Of a stretch of 13,628 nucleotides of DNA, positions 1 to 6,486 are shown one piece after another. The notes under the pieces are model-generated. The model was not told the origin of the DNA and searched no databases. It saw only the letters and a list, made by a program, of their open reading frames with translations. This stretch comes from Nitriliruptorales bacterium (lineage in GTDB: Bacteria; Actinomycetota; Nitriliruptoria; Euzebyales; Egibacteraceae). The stretch spans positions 1 through 13,628 of the forward strand of contig SKPY01000459.1 in the NCBI GenBank assembly GCA_007119305.1, given 5' to 3'. Position 1 is the stretch's first letter; each line of letters begins with the position of its first letter. The position numbers and the translations under genes were made by a program.

Positions 1-437
1 CGAGTCAGGTCAGCCTGGTCATGCTGGACATCGACCACTTCAAGCACCTCAATGACACCTACGGGCACCAGGTCGGTGACGATGTGCTGCGGGCGATCGC
101 CACGGCACTGGACACCAACTCCCGCGCATTCGATCTCCCCGCGCGCTACGGCGGTGAGGAGTTCGCCATCATCCTGCCCGGGTGCGGTGCCGACGAAGCT
201 GCTGCCCTGGGTGAGCGGCTGCGCCGGGCCGCCACCGCGGACGTGGGGTGCGCGCCGGTCACCGCAAGCGCTGGCGTCGCGACGTATCCGCTGCACGCCC
301 TCGACGCCGACGGGCTGCTCGCGGCGGCCGACGCGGCCTTGTATCGGGCCAAACGCGAGGGCCGCGATCGCCTGTGCGCTGCCGAGGGGCTGGGCGCCGA
401 GCTCGTCGCCGCGACGGCCCGGGAGGCGCTGGCATGA
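1..437 (+). CDS. GGDEF diguanylate cyclase, C-terminal part (5' end outside window)
   Basis: C-terminal catalytic part of a diguanylate cyclase, which joins two GTP molecules into cyclic di-GMP. The reading frame is already open at the window's left edge (codons from base 3, reading SQVSLVMLDIDHFK), so the true start and any sensory domain lie upstream. Visible motifs are DIDHFKHLND-x-YGH with the metal-binding Asp, the active-site signature RYGGEEF (GGEEF codons at 150-164), and RAFD (123-134) exactly five residues before it, which fits the RxxD allosteric inhibition site. The C-terminal ASAGVA and ADAALYRAKREGRDR segments are also typical. Active site and I-site both look intact, so an active, product-inhibited cyclase is expected. 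The stop codon TGA (435-437) overlaps the ATG of the following EAL gene (ATGA), which suggests translational coupling. Confidence 0.9.
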   Translation, partial: SQVSLVMLDIDHFKHLNDTYGHQVGDDVLRAIATALDTNSRAFDLPARYGGEEFAIILPGCGADEAAALGERLRRAATADVGCAPVTASAGVATYPLHALDADGLLAAADAALYRAKREGRDRLCAAEGLGAELVAATAREALA

Positions 438-1624
438 GCTTCATGTGGCTGTCACTGCCGTTCACCGCCGCGGTCTGCATGATGGTCTTGCACGTGTTGG
501 TGCGTCGGCCACGGCCGGGTGCAGCCTTGCGCGCGAGAACCCCCCCGCAGCGGGCTCGGGGGGCACGACCGCGGGTGGCGCCGGCCCGCGGCCGCAACGG
601 TCGCGTGGCGGTGCCACTGCGGGCAACGACACCCCGAGCTGTGCCGGCGGGCCAGCCGCGCGTGCACGTCGCCGCAACGCTCACCCGCCAGGCGCACGTG
701 GACTTCGAGGAAGCGCTTGCGGGTCAGCAGCTGGTCCTGCACTACCAGCCCGAGGTGACGCTCGCTGACCGGTACGTCGTCGGCTTCGAGGCGCTGCTGC
801 GCTGGCAGCACCCGAGCAAGGGCCTGCTGCCACCGGGCTCCTTCGTGGCGGCTGTGGAGCAAACGGATCTGATCGTCCCGCTCGGCCGTTGGGTGCTCGA
901 GGAGGCCTGCGCAGCGCTGGCCCGACTTCAGCAGAAGGGTCCGGACCTCGGGATGAGCATCAACGTCTCGCCCCGACAGCTGGAGCAGGACGCCAACTGG
1001 GCTGAAGCAGTGGACCGAACGCTCGCCGCCTCCGGGCTGGCACCGGCAGCACTGACGCTGGAGATCACCGAGACCGCCCTCCTGCGCGACGCCCCAGCCT
1101 GCTGGACGAGCCTGCATGTGCTGCGGGAGATCGGCGTCGGCATCGCGATCGACGACTTCGGCACCGGCTACTCCTCGCTCGCCTATCTCGACGTCATCCC
1201 CGCGACCCTCATCAAGGTCGACAGGCGCTTCGTGGAGCACCTTCAGGACAGCGCTCGCCAGCGCGACATCGTTGCCTGGATACGCCAGCTCGCCACGCAG
1301 CTGGGCATTGCCGCGACCGCGGAGGGCATCGAGACCGATCAGCAGGCGCGCCTGCTCCAGGCCTTGGGTTACACCCGCGGACAGGGCTTCCACTTCTCTC
1401 GGCCAGCTCCTGAGGACACGATCGTCCGGTCCATGCTGTACGGGGGACCGGGCAGTGCACACGTCTCTGGGGGGCCACCACGGGGGCGCCACGCCGCAGC
1501 CGCCCCGCTGCGACGGCTGCCGACGACCCTCGGCCCAGCGCACGGCCCAGCGCAGGCCCCGGGCGCGGGGTGCGACGCTCACACGGCCAATGGCCGGGGG
1601 TATGCCGTCGGCCGACGGCCGTGA
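434..1624 (+). CDS. EAL-domain c-di-GMP phosphodiesterase with N-terminal membrane anchor
   Basis: Predicted phosphodiesterase that hydrolyses cyclic di-GMP to pGpG, 396 residues. The ATG at 434 is chosen because it overlaps the upstream GGDEF stop and has GGGAGG at 421-426, 7 bases upstream. Residues 3-23 are one hydrophobic segment followed by RRPRP, so the positive-inside rule puts the rest in the cytoplasm. Residues 24-86 are an Arg/Pro/Ala-rich linker. The EAL domain spans about 87-338 and keeps the expected residues: E119 (EALLRW), N177 (SINVSPRQL), E210 (LEITET), D240-D241 (DDFGTGYSS), K261 (IKVDRRF) and E297 (EGIET). The last ~58 residues are low-complexity Ala/Pro/Gly/Arg and match no EAL element. 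Catalytic competence is inferred from the full motif set. The partner cyclase is encoded immediately upstream, so the pair would tune one c-di-GMP pool. Confidence 0.9.
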   Translation: MSFMWLSLPFTAAVCMMVLHVLVRRPRPGAALRARTPPQRARGARPRVAPARGRNGRVAVPLRATTPRAVPAGQPRVHVAATLTRQAHVDFEEALAGQQLVLHYQPEVTLADRYVVGFEALLRWQHPSKGLLPPGSFVAAVEQTDLIVPLGRWVLEEACAALARLQQKGPDLGMSINVSPRQLEQDANWAEAVDRTLAASGLAPAALTLEITETALLRDAPACWTSLHVLREIGVGIAIDDFGTGYSSLAYLDVIPATLIKVDRRFVEHLQDSARQRDIVAWIRQLATQLGIAATAEGIETDQQARLLQALGYTRGQGFHFSRPAPEDTIVRSMLYGGPGSAHVSGGPPRGRHAAAAPLRRLPTTLGPAHGPAQAPGAGCDAHTANGRGYAVGRRP

Positions 1625-1649
1625 CACCACCAGCGTCGCCGCTTCACAG

Positions 1650-1667
1650 ATAGGTAGACCTACCGAT
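1650..1667. promoter_or_regulatory. Imperfect palindrome, candidate repressor operator upstream of DoxX gene
   Basis: ATAGGTAGACCTACCGAT is an inverted repeat in which seven of nine base pairs match (the core GGTAG-AC-CTACC is exact). It lies 64 bases before the DoxX ATG in the 107-bp spacer after the EAL gene. A TTCACA box (1643-1648) abuts it, but no convincing -10 follows. Size and symmetry suit a TetR-family dimer; binding is inferred, and no TetR gene lies in the window. Confidence 0.4.
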
Positions 1668-1731
1668 GCGCTCTCACCGCGCGGTGTCGGATGCTGCCTG
1701 CACCGGCTGAACCGACGCAAGGAGGGTCATC

Positions 1732-2211
1732 ATGTCCACGGCAACCGCCTCCAAGGCTGCCGACCGGTTGACGCAAGACCGTCTCCGCGCCACCGAGCCG
1801 TACCGGCACACGCTGCTGCCGCGGGTCGTCGCCGGCGTGCCGCTGCTCGTGAGCGGGCTCACCCACATCTTCGTCCCCGAGGCTCCCCTGGAGCCGCTCG
1901 TGGAAGCTGCCGGGTTCCCGTTCGCCGCGGTCGTCGCGCCGATCGCCATCGCGGTCAAGATCGTGGCCGGGATCCTGCTGCTGCTCGGGCAGTGGGCCCG
2001 GATCGGCGGCTTCCTCGGCGTCCCGATGATGCTCGGGGCGCTCTACGCGCACCTCGTCATCGACGTCTGGCCGAACGCCCCGGAGATGGAGGAGCCGCCG
2101 CTCGTGCTCCCGATCGCCGTGCTGCTGAGCGCGGCGTACGTCCTCTGGCGCGGAGCCGGACGCTGGAGCCTCGACCGGCGGCACGCCTCGAGGGCAGAGC
2201 CCGCGCGGTGA
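1732..2211 (+). CDS. DoxX family membrane protein
   Basis: Small integral membrane protein of 159 residues, the usual size for the DoxX family. Start ATG 1732 is well supported by AAGGAGG at 1719-1725 with 6 bases of spacing. Four hydrophobic segments are visible: about residues 29-47 (ending SGLTHIF), 65-86, 91-111 and 122-139. DoxX features include an early helix with a short polar turn, the GILLLLGQWARIGG motif joining helices 2 and 3, and an acidic DVWPNAPEMEEPP loop before the last helix. Family members have been linked to quinone reduction and redox or oxidative-stress complexes, but many are uncharacterised. The gene is monocistronic as far as can be seen, with a 107-bp spacer upstream and a 131-bp spacer to the LuxR-type gene. 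The palindrome at 1650-1667 suggests repression control. The exact function is not inferable. Confidence 0.85.
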   Translation: MSTATASKAADRLTQDRLRATEPYRHTLLPRVVAGVPLLVSGLTHIFVPEAPLEPLVEAAGFPFAAVVAPIAIAVKIVAGILLLLGQWARIGGFLGVPMMLGALYAHLVIDVWPNAPEMEEPPLVLPIAVLLSAAYVLWRGAGRWSLDRRHASRAEPAR

Positions 2212-2342
2212 GGACGGCGAGCCGCAGCGCCGGGGGGCACCTGCGCCGGCGCGCACAGGTCAGCGGCCATGAGCCGGCTACGCTGCCGCGCTGAATGCGG
2301 CGGGCCATGGACGTTTCCGAGGTTTCGCTCGCCTCGTAGGCC

Positions 2343-4793
2343 GTGGCGTCGTACGCTTCGTCTGACCCGTCCAGGGCTGCGCACACCAGCGGGGTCGATG
2401 CGCGCGGGAACGAGCCGGAGATGAACCACGTGCCTGCGCAGCGTGCGCCACGTGGCGGGGTGCCCGCCGCGGCCTCAGGTCGCCCGCGGCGGCTGCCGGT
2501 CGAGCGTACGAGCTTCATCGGTCGTCGCCGCGAGCTGGCGGAGCTCGCTGATCTCCTCGCGACAGCCCGTCTCGTGACCATCACCGGAGCTGGCGGTGCG
2601 GGCAAGAGCCGCCTTGCGCAGCGAGCCGCTGCCATGGAGTCCTCGCGCTTCTCCGACGGCGTCTGCTACGTGGGGATCGCAGCGGTCGAGCATGCTGCCC
2701 GCCTGCCATCCGCCGTCGCAGAGGCCGTGGGGATGCAGACCGGGGCCGACGCTGACGCCGGTGCACTCGTCGACTGGCTGGCCGCTCGGGCGCTGCTCGT
2801 CGTGCTCGACGACTGCGAGCACCTGGCTGCGGCGTGCGCCCGGCTGGTTGACCAGGCGCTCACGGTGGCGCAGCAGCTCACGCTGCTCGTGACCAGCCGT
2901 GAGCCGCTCGGGGTTGCGGGTGAGGCGATCTGGGCCGTGGCCCCCCTCGAAGCCCCCCGTCGCGCGCTGCGCCCCACGGTGCGCCAGGCGCTGCAGTGGG
3001 ATGCCGTTCGGCTGCTCGTGGAGCGGGCCACGGAGGCGCGGCGGGAGTTCGTGCTCGACGACGCGAACGTCGACGCCATCGTGGGCATCGCCCGTCAGCT
3101 CGACGGGCTGCCCCTGGCTCTCGAGCTCGCTGCCGCGCGCATCGCCCACCTCACCCCGCAGGAGGTCGCGGCCCGGCTGGACGGCCGCTTTCGCTTCCTC
3201 ACCAGTCCGCAACGTGCGGCGACGCGACGGCATCGCACGCTCAAGGGGGCGCTCGACTGGAGCCATGACCTGCTGGACCCGGTCGAGCAGGCCGTGCTGC
3301 GTCGTGCTGCGGTGTTCGTCGGCGGCTGCACGATCGCTGGCGCCGAGGCGGTCTGCACCGGCGATCCGGTCCGTTCTGGGACGGTCCTCGACGCGCTCGC
3401 GTCGCTGACGTCGAAGAGCCTGCTCGTGGCCGACGCACAGGGGCCCCTGACGCGCTACCGGTTCCTGGAGACCGTCCGTCAGTACGCGCTCGAGCGCCTC
3501 GACGAGCATGGCGAGACCGCCAGCGCGAAGGAGCGTCACGCGCGCTGGCAGCTCGAGGTGCTGTCCGGCGCTGCCGCTGCGGGGGCAGCGACCTCGCCTG
3601 GGCTGGAAACGGCCATGGCGGCCTTCGACGACGCTGCCGCGGCCCTGCGGTGGGCCGTTGGCGTGGGCGAGGCCGACCTGGCGCTCGGCCTCGCCGCGGA
3701 GCTGTGGCGGGCGTGCGAGGTCAGCGGACGCCTCACGCAAGGCCGTGACCTGCTCGCCGCCGCACTGGCCGTCGGGGGCTGGGAGACACGAGCACTGCGC
3801 AGCCGCGTGCTCGACGGCGCGGCGAGCCTCGCCTTGCTGCAGGGGGATCTGGCCGCGGCAGAGCGGCTCCACGCCGAGAACCGCGCTCTCTGCCGTGCTG
3901 CGGGGGCGACGGCCGCCGAAGCGTCGGCGCTGCAGGGTCTCGGCCTCGTCGCGCTCCTCCGCGGCGACACGCACGCGGCGCGCGTCCTCTGCGACGAGAC
4001 GCTTGTGCTGTTCGCAGCGCTCGACGACGAGCGTGGTATCGCCTTCTCGCTGGCCACCAGCGGGCTCGTGCACGGCGCCGCGGGGGAGCGCGAGGCAGCC
4101 GCTGCCGTGTACCAGGACAGTCTCGAACGTCTTGAACGCCTCGGGTTCGTGCGGCATGCCGCAGACGTGCTGTCCAACCTCGGAGACCTCGCCAGCGATC
4201 GTGGCGACCTCGTCGCCGCGCGCGATCACTACCGGGCGGCCTACGACCGCTACCGGCGCATCGACGACGCCCGCGGGACGGCGATCTCGCTGAACAACCT
4301 CGCGCTCGTGGCCCGGGAGGCTGGCGACCTCGACGCGGCCCGCCGCGCGTGCTCCGACGCCGTCGACCGCTTCCGCATGGTCGGGGACAGGCAGGGGGTG
4401 GCCGCCTCGCTGCACAACCTGGCGAACCTCACGACCGAGTCCGGTGATCAGCGCGGCGCAGCAGCGCTGTACGAAGACAGCCTCGCGATCTACCGGGAGC
4501 TCGGTGATGCGTCAGCAGCCCGCTTCGTGGGCGAGCACCTCCAACAGCTCACGCACGCGGGTTCGGCCACACCGCCTGGCAACGACGTGCTGACCGCGAG
4601 AGAGCACCAGATCGCCGAACTCGTTGCGGACGGGCTCAGCAACCGCGAGATCGCGAATCAGCTGTTCATCTCGAACCGCACCGTCGAGACCCACGTCAGC
4701 CACATCCGCAGGAAGCTCGACGTGACGTCGAGGACCCAGCTGGTCCGCTGGATCCTCGACCACCGGCTGCCGGGGCCGGCGCCTACGGCGTGA
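2343..4793 (+). CDS. LuxR-family transcriptional regulator with N-terminal ATPase and TPR repeats (LAL/COG3903-like)
   Basis: Large (816 aa) signal-responsive transcription factor. The order is an N-terminal region; an AAA/NB-ARC-like ATPase from about residue 55 (ERTSFIGRRREL) with Walker A GAGGAGKS (82-89), Walker B LLVVLDD (151-157), the sensor-like LLVTSREPLG and the GLPLALELAAARI motif; a winged-helix-like middle (to ~400); TPR-type helical repeats (~530-735, repeating patterns such as LNNLALVAREAGDLDAARR); and a C-terminal LuxR HTH (750-808) with LTAREHQIAELVADGLSNRE. An inducer probably binds the TPR or ATPase part and licenses DNA binding. The start is uncertain. GTG 2343 is the longest but has no good ribosome site; ATG 2421 and GTG 2430 are alternatives, the latter with GGAG at 2417-2420, 9 bases upstream. 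Targets are unknown; neighbours DoxX, DUF4242 and pirin are candidates. The 3' end overlaps the convergent DUF4242 gene by 11 bp. Confidence 0.88.
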   Translation: MASYASSDPSRAAHTSGVDARGNEPEMNHVPAQRAPRGGVPAAASGRPRRLPVERTSFIGRRRELAELADLLATARLVTITGAGGAGKSRLAQRAAAMESSRFSDGVCYVGIAAVEHAARLPSAVAEAVGMQTGADADAGALVDWLAARALLVVLDDCEHLAAACARLVDQALTVAQQLTLLVTSREPLGVAGEAIWAVAPLEAPRRALRPTVRQALQWDAVRLLVERATEARREFVLDDANVDAIVGIARQLDGLPLALELAAARIAHLTPQEVAARLDGRFRFLTSPQRAATRRHRTLKGALDWSHDLLDPVEQAVLRRAAVFVGGCTIAGAEAVCTGDPVRSGTVLDALASLTSKSLLVADAQGPLTRYRFLETVRQYALERLDEHGETASAKERHARWQLEVLSGAAAAGAATSPGLETAMAAFDDAAAALRWAVGVGEADLALGLAAELWRACEVSGRLTQGRDLLAAALAVGGWETRALRSRVLDGAASLALLQGDLAAAERLHAENRALCRAAGATAAEASALQGLGLVALLRGDTHAARVLCDETLVLFAALDDERGIAFSLATSGLVHGAAGEREAAAAVYQDSLERLERLGFVRHAADVLSNLGDLASDRGDLVAARDHYRAAYDRYRRIDDARGTAISLNNLALVAREAGDLDAARRACSDAVDRFRMVGDRQGVAASLHNLANLTTESGDQRGAAALYEDSLAIYRELGDASAARFVGEHLQQLTHAGSATPPGNDVLTAREHQIAELVADGLSNREIANQLFISNRTVETHVSHIRRKLDVTSRTQLVRWILDHRLPGPAPTA

Positions 4794-5046
4794 GGTCGTA
4801 GGCCTCCACCACGTCGGTGTAGGGGATCTGGGCGACGCGGTTGACCTCGGCGACGAGCTCAGCAGTCGGCGCTTCGAACAGGCACATGCAGTGCGATTGT
4901 CCCGGCACGAACGTGCTGCGGATGTAGCGCACGGGGCGTCCTTCGTCCGTGAACTGCGCGGACGTCTCGATCGCCGCCTTCTGCGCTGCCCCGAGCTCCT
5001 CCAGCGTGATGCCAGGAAGGTCACGGTTGACTTGATAGACCGGCAT
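4783..5046 (-). CDS. DUF4242-family small protein (SCO4226-like)
   Basis: 87-residue soluble protein that resembles the DUF4242 family, ferredoxin-fold-like proteins that include the nickel-binding SCO4226 of Streptomyces. Visible signs are an N-terminal beta strand MPVYQVNRDLPGITLEEL, a helix AQKAAIET, the middle YIRSTFVPGQSHCMCLFEAP (residues 41-60, the characteristic strand turn with a Cys/His-rich HCMC), a helix AELVAEVNRVAQIPY and the ending TDVVEAYDL. Start ATG (5044-5046, minus strand) is chosen for GGGAG at 5053-5057 with 6 bases of spacing. The longer in-frame extension upstream is Arg-rich and unlike the family. H52, C53 and C55 could bind a metal, but this is a guess. The stop (TAG, 4783-4785) lies inside the end of the LuxR-type gene. 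Two direct repeats sit just upstream of the ribosome site. Confidence 0.8.
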   Translation of the reverse strand: MPVYQVNRDLPGITLEELGAAQKAAIETSAQFTDEGRPVRYIRSTFVPGQSHCMCLFEAPTAELVAEVNRVAQIPYTDVVEAYDLTP

Positions 5047-5060
5047 CGGTTGCTCCCATC

Positions 5061-5105
5061 TCTCGGCGGACCCGACGCTTTCTCGTTCTCGGCGGACCCG
5101 ACGCT
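5061..5105. repeat. Tandem 19-bp direct repeat upstream of DUF4242 gene
   Basis: TCTCGGCGGACCCGACGCT occurs exactly twice (5061-5079 and 5087-5105) with a 26-bp period. Each copy contains the inverted half-sites TCGG-N5-CCGA, so each is itself a small palindrome. The proximal copy ends 3 bases from the DUF4242 Shine-Dalgarno sequence. It could be a pair of operator sites or a leader-RNA element; both are inference. Confidence 0.85.
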
Positions 5106-5282
5106 GACGGTAGCCGGGCCACGCCGGCGGCCGCATCCGGGCTGGCACGGATCCTGCGCAGGTACGTGCTCCCCCCGCACGTCGAGGTCGCCACCGTGGC
5201 GGCCCCGATGCCCGCGGCACCCGGGCGCCGCCCTCGCAGCGTCCAGCCGTGCATGCGCACACACCGCAGCGGGCAGGACTAC

Positions 5283-5294
5283 TTCAACGTTGAA
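5283..5294. promoter_or_regulatory. Perfect 12-bp palindrome TTCAACGTTGAA, MarR-type operator candidate
   Basis: TTCAACGTTGAA is a perfect palindrome fitting the TTnAAnnTTnAA pattern of many MarR-family operators. It lies 55 bases upstream of the pirin ATG and stands out in an otherwise GC-rich spacer. MarR-type control of pirin-like genes is plausible; no MarR gene is in the window, so the regulator would be encoded elsewhere. Confidence 0.6.
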
Positions 5295-5349
5295 CAACCC
5301 GGGCCCTTGCGGCCTGGCCAGCCGTGACCGCACGAACAGGAGACAGCCG

Positions 5350-6126
5350 ATGACGCAGACCACCGCCGCCCCGCTGCACCTCACACCCGCTGACTACCAC
5401 GTGATCCGGCCGGAGGACTTCGGCGCGCCGGGCCTCGTCGCCTGCGAAGCGGTGGGTCCCTTCGTCCGCGTGCAGGCGCTCGGCTCGCTGGTGACCGTCC
5501 ACGACAGCACGTTCGAGCCCGGCCGCGGCATCGGTCACCACCCACACCAGCGGATGGAGCGGCTGTTCTACGTCTTGGAGGGGACGGTCGACCACGATGA
5601 CGCCCTCAACGGCATCACCGGCCACATGGGCACCGGTGATCTCGGGATCCTGACCGAGGGCCGGCGGGGCATGATCCACTCCGAGTGGAACCACTCCGAG
5701 GGGACCGCGCGTTGCTGGATCCTCGTCTACCCCAACGAGCCGCTCGCCCCCAGTGCAGCGTTCGACGCGATCAGGGACGGGGAGGCGCCGCGCGTCGAGG
5801 TAGCCCCGGGCGCAGTGACGAAGCAGGTTGTCGCCCGCGGCGAGCAGCGGGTCAACGGCGACGTTCGCGAGCTCGGTGACACGTCGCTCCAGGCGGGCGC
5901 GGCCTACGCCGTGGAGCTCGATGCGCACGAGGCCGGGATCGTGTTCGTCCTCGGCGGCAGCGTCACGGTCCACGGGGATGGCCACGAGCCGGTCGTCGCG
6001 GACCGGGAGCACACCGTGCTCTTGCCACCCACCGCTGCCCCACGCTCGGCGCGCGTCGCGGCCCCCGAGGCCAGCCGCGTCCTGCATGCGGTCACCGGCG
6101 TGGGCTTCGGCCTCCGGCTGCGCTGA
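5350..6126 (+). CDS. Pirin family protein (bicupin)
   Basis: Pirin-like cupin of 258 residues; pirins are Fe(II)-binding bicupins, some with quercetinase activity and others acting as redox-linked cofactors. ATG 5350 has AGGAG at 5338-5342 with 7 bases of spacing. The N-terminal cupin carries the pirin signature HHPHQRMERLFYVLEG-x-VDHDDALNG (residues 63-88) and GMIHSE (107-112), giving the four expected metal ligands H64, H66, H110 and E112. The second cupin (~150-258) is more degenerate, with FVLGGSVTVHGDG and a C-terminal RVLHAVTGVGFGLRLR, as usual for the family. Substrate and partner are unknown. It is transcribed away from the DUF4242 gene, and the MarR-like palindrome upstream suggests derepression by a small molecule or oxidant. 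Function beyond the pirin fold is inference. Confidence 0.88.
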   Translation: MTQTTAAPLHLTPADYHVIRPEDFGAPGLVACEAVGPFVRVQALGSLVTVHDSTFEPGRGIGHHPHQRMERLFYVLEGTVDHDDALNGITGHMGTGDLGILTEGRRGMIHSEWNHSEGTARCWILVYPNEPLAPSAAFDAIRDGEAPRVEVAPGAVTKQVVARGEQRVNGDVRELGDTSLQAGAAYAVELDAHEAGIVFVLGGSVTVHGDGHEPVVADREHTVLLPPTAAPRSARVAAPEASRVLHAVTGVGFGLRLR

Positions 6127-6307
6127 CCCTGGCACGCGCGATCGACGAGCAGGCGCCGCAGCCCTCAGAGCCCGACCGCCAGCAGCAGCACGTACAGAGC
6201 GCGGTCCGCGGCGGCGTGGCGGTGGATGCCTCGTCGGCGCGGCAAACGTCGGCGGGTGGGCCGTGGTTCCGCGCCGCGCAACTGTGCCAGCCGGCAGACG
6301 GCCGGCT

Positions 6308-6335
6308 CGGGGGAGCCTCGGCCCCGGCTCCCCCG
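6308..6335. terminator. 10-bp hairpin, candidate terminator after pirin gene
   Basis: CGGGGGAGCC (6308-6317) pairs perfectly with GGCTCCCCCG (6326-6335) around an 8-base loop. It is 182 bases past the pirin stop. There is no T-run, so it is not a classic intrinsic terminator; U-less hairpin terminators are reported in actinobacteria. Confidence 0.4.
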
Positions 6336-6399
6336 CCCCCCGTGCTCGGCTGACAAGTGCGCGCCGGGCCCAGCGGAGGGGACGCCAGACCCGGCGCGG

Positions 6400-6430
6400 A
6401 CCCGGTCCGTCCCGTCGGGTGGGACCGGGT
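6400..6430. terminator. Long hairpin, candidate bidirectional terminator
   Basis: ACCCGGTCC (6400-6408) pairs perfectly with GGACCGGGT (6422-6430). Inside, after a symmetric GT/TG mismatch, CCC (6411-6413) can pair with GGG (6417-6419). The hairpin has no T-run on either strand and lies between two convergent genes. Confidence 0.45.
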
Positions 6431-6467
6431 GGGGCAGCGCAATGCTGCCGTGGCGGCAGTGTGCCCC
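6431..6467. terminator. Nested hairpin next to MFS 3' end
   Basis: GGGGCA (6431-6436) pairs with TGCCCC (6462-6467) and encloses a 6-bp hairpin CTGCCG-tgg-CGGCAG (6445-6459). It begins 20 bases past the MFS stop on the minus strand and immediately abuts the 6400-6430 hairpin. A terminator role is inferred from position; there is no T-run. Confidence 0.4.
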
Positions 6468-6486
6468 GGAACTAGATTAGCAAACG

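Larger units (their letters stand above)
5047..5349. other. Divergent intergenic region between DUF4242 and pirin genes
   Basis: 303 bp with no convincing gene. It holds a DUF4242 ribosome site (5053-5057), a duplicated 19-bp element (5061-5105), a 10-bp perfect palindrome CCTGCGCAGG (5153-5162), a MarR-like palindrome (5283-5294) and the pirin ribosome site AGGAG (5338-5342). No clear -35/-10 pair could be assigned on either strand, though both genes need promoters here. Confidence 0.7.
6127..6486. other. Gene-poor region between convergent pirin and MFS genes
   Basis: About 360 bp with no credible gene: open frames here lack ribosome sites and read as Arg/Pro/Ala-rich shadow sequence. It holds three strong hairpins (6308-6335, 6400-6430, 6431-6467) and a local A+T-richer patch (6471-6490) next to the MFS stop. 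The likely role is termination from both sides. Confidence 0.6.

Noticed and set aside
519..758. Alternative-frame sequence with WRCHCGQRHPELC and further Cys, resembling a zinc ribbon, within the EAL linker
   Set aside because: No start or ribosome site, very short, and the EAL frame is open throughout with a good start at 434. Most likely a chance product of GC-rich DNA, though a frameshift in the linker cannot be fully excluded.
2226..2251. GCGCCGG...CCGGCGC hairpin after the DoxX gene as a terminator
   Set aside because: Seven GC-only pairs with a 12-base loop and no T-run; such pairs arise easily in this composition.
2318..2336. CGAGG-N9-CCTCG inverted repeat before the LuxR-type gene
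   Set aside because: Only five pairs, common by chance at this base composition, and no promoter boxes nearby.
2475..4415. Long minus-strand open frame opposite the LuxR-type gene
   Set aside because: Antisense shadow; the plus frame carries Walker, TPR and HTH motifs, and the minus frame shows none.
5143..5157. TGGCACGGATCCTGC, close to a sigma-54 -24/-12 element, upstream of pirin
   Set aside because: The -12 part reads CTGC instead of TTGC, sigma-54 is generally absent from Actinobacteria, and the neighbouring regulator is LuxR-type and not a sigma-54 activator.
5047..5262. N-terminal extension of the DUF4242 frame to 5262
   Set aside because: Residues are Arg/Gly/Ala-rich and unlike the family, while ATG at 5044-5046 has a good Shine-Dalgarno sequence and fits the family length.
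6165..6356. Minus-strand frame ending in a hydrophobic ALYVLLLAVGL segment
   Set aside because: No ribosome site, Arg/Pro-rich composition elsewhere, and it overlaps the hairpin at 6308-6335; likely not coding.
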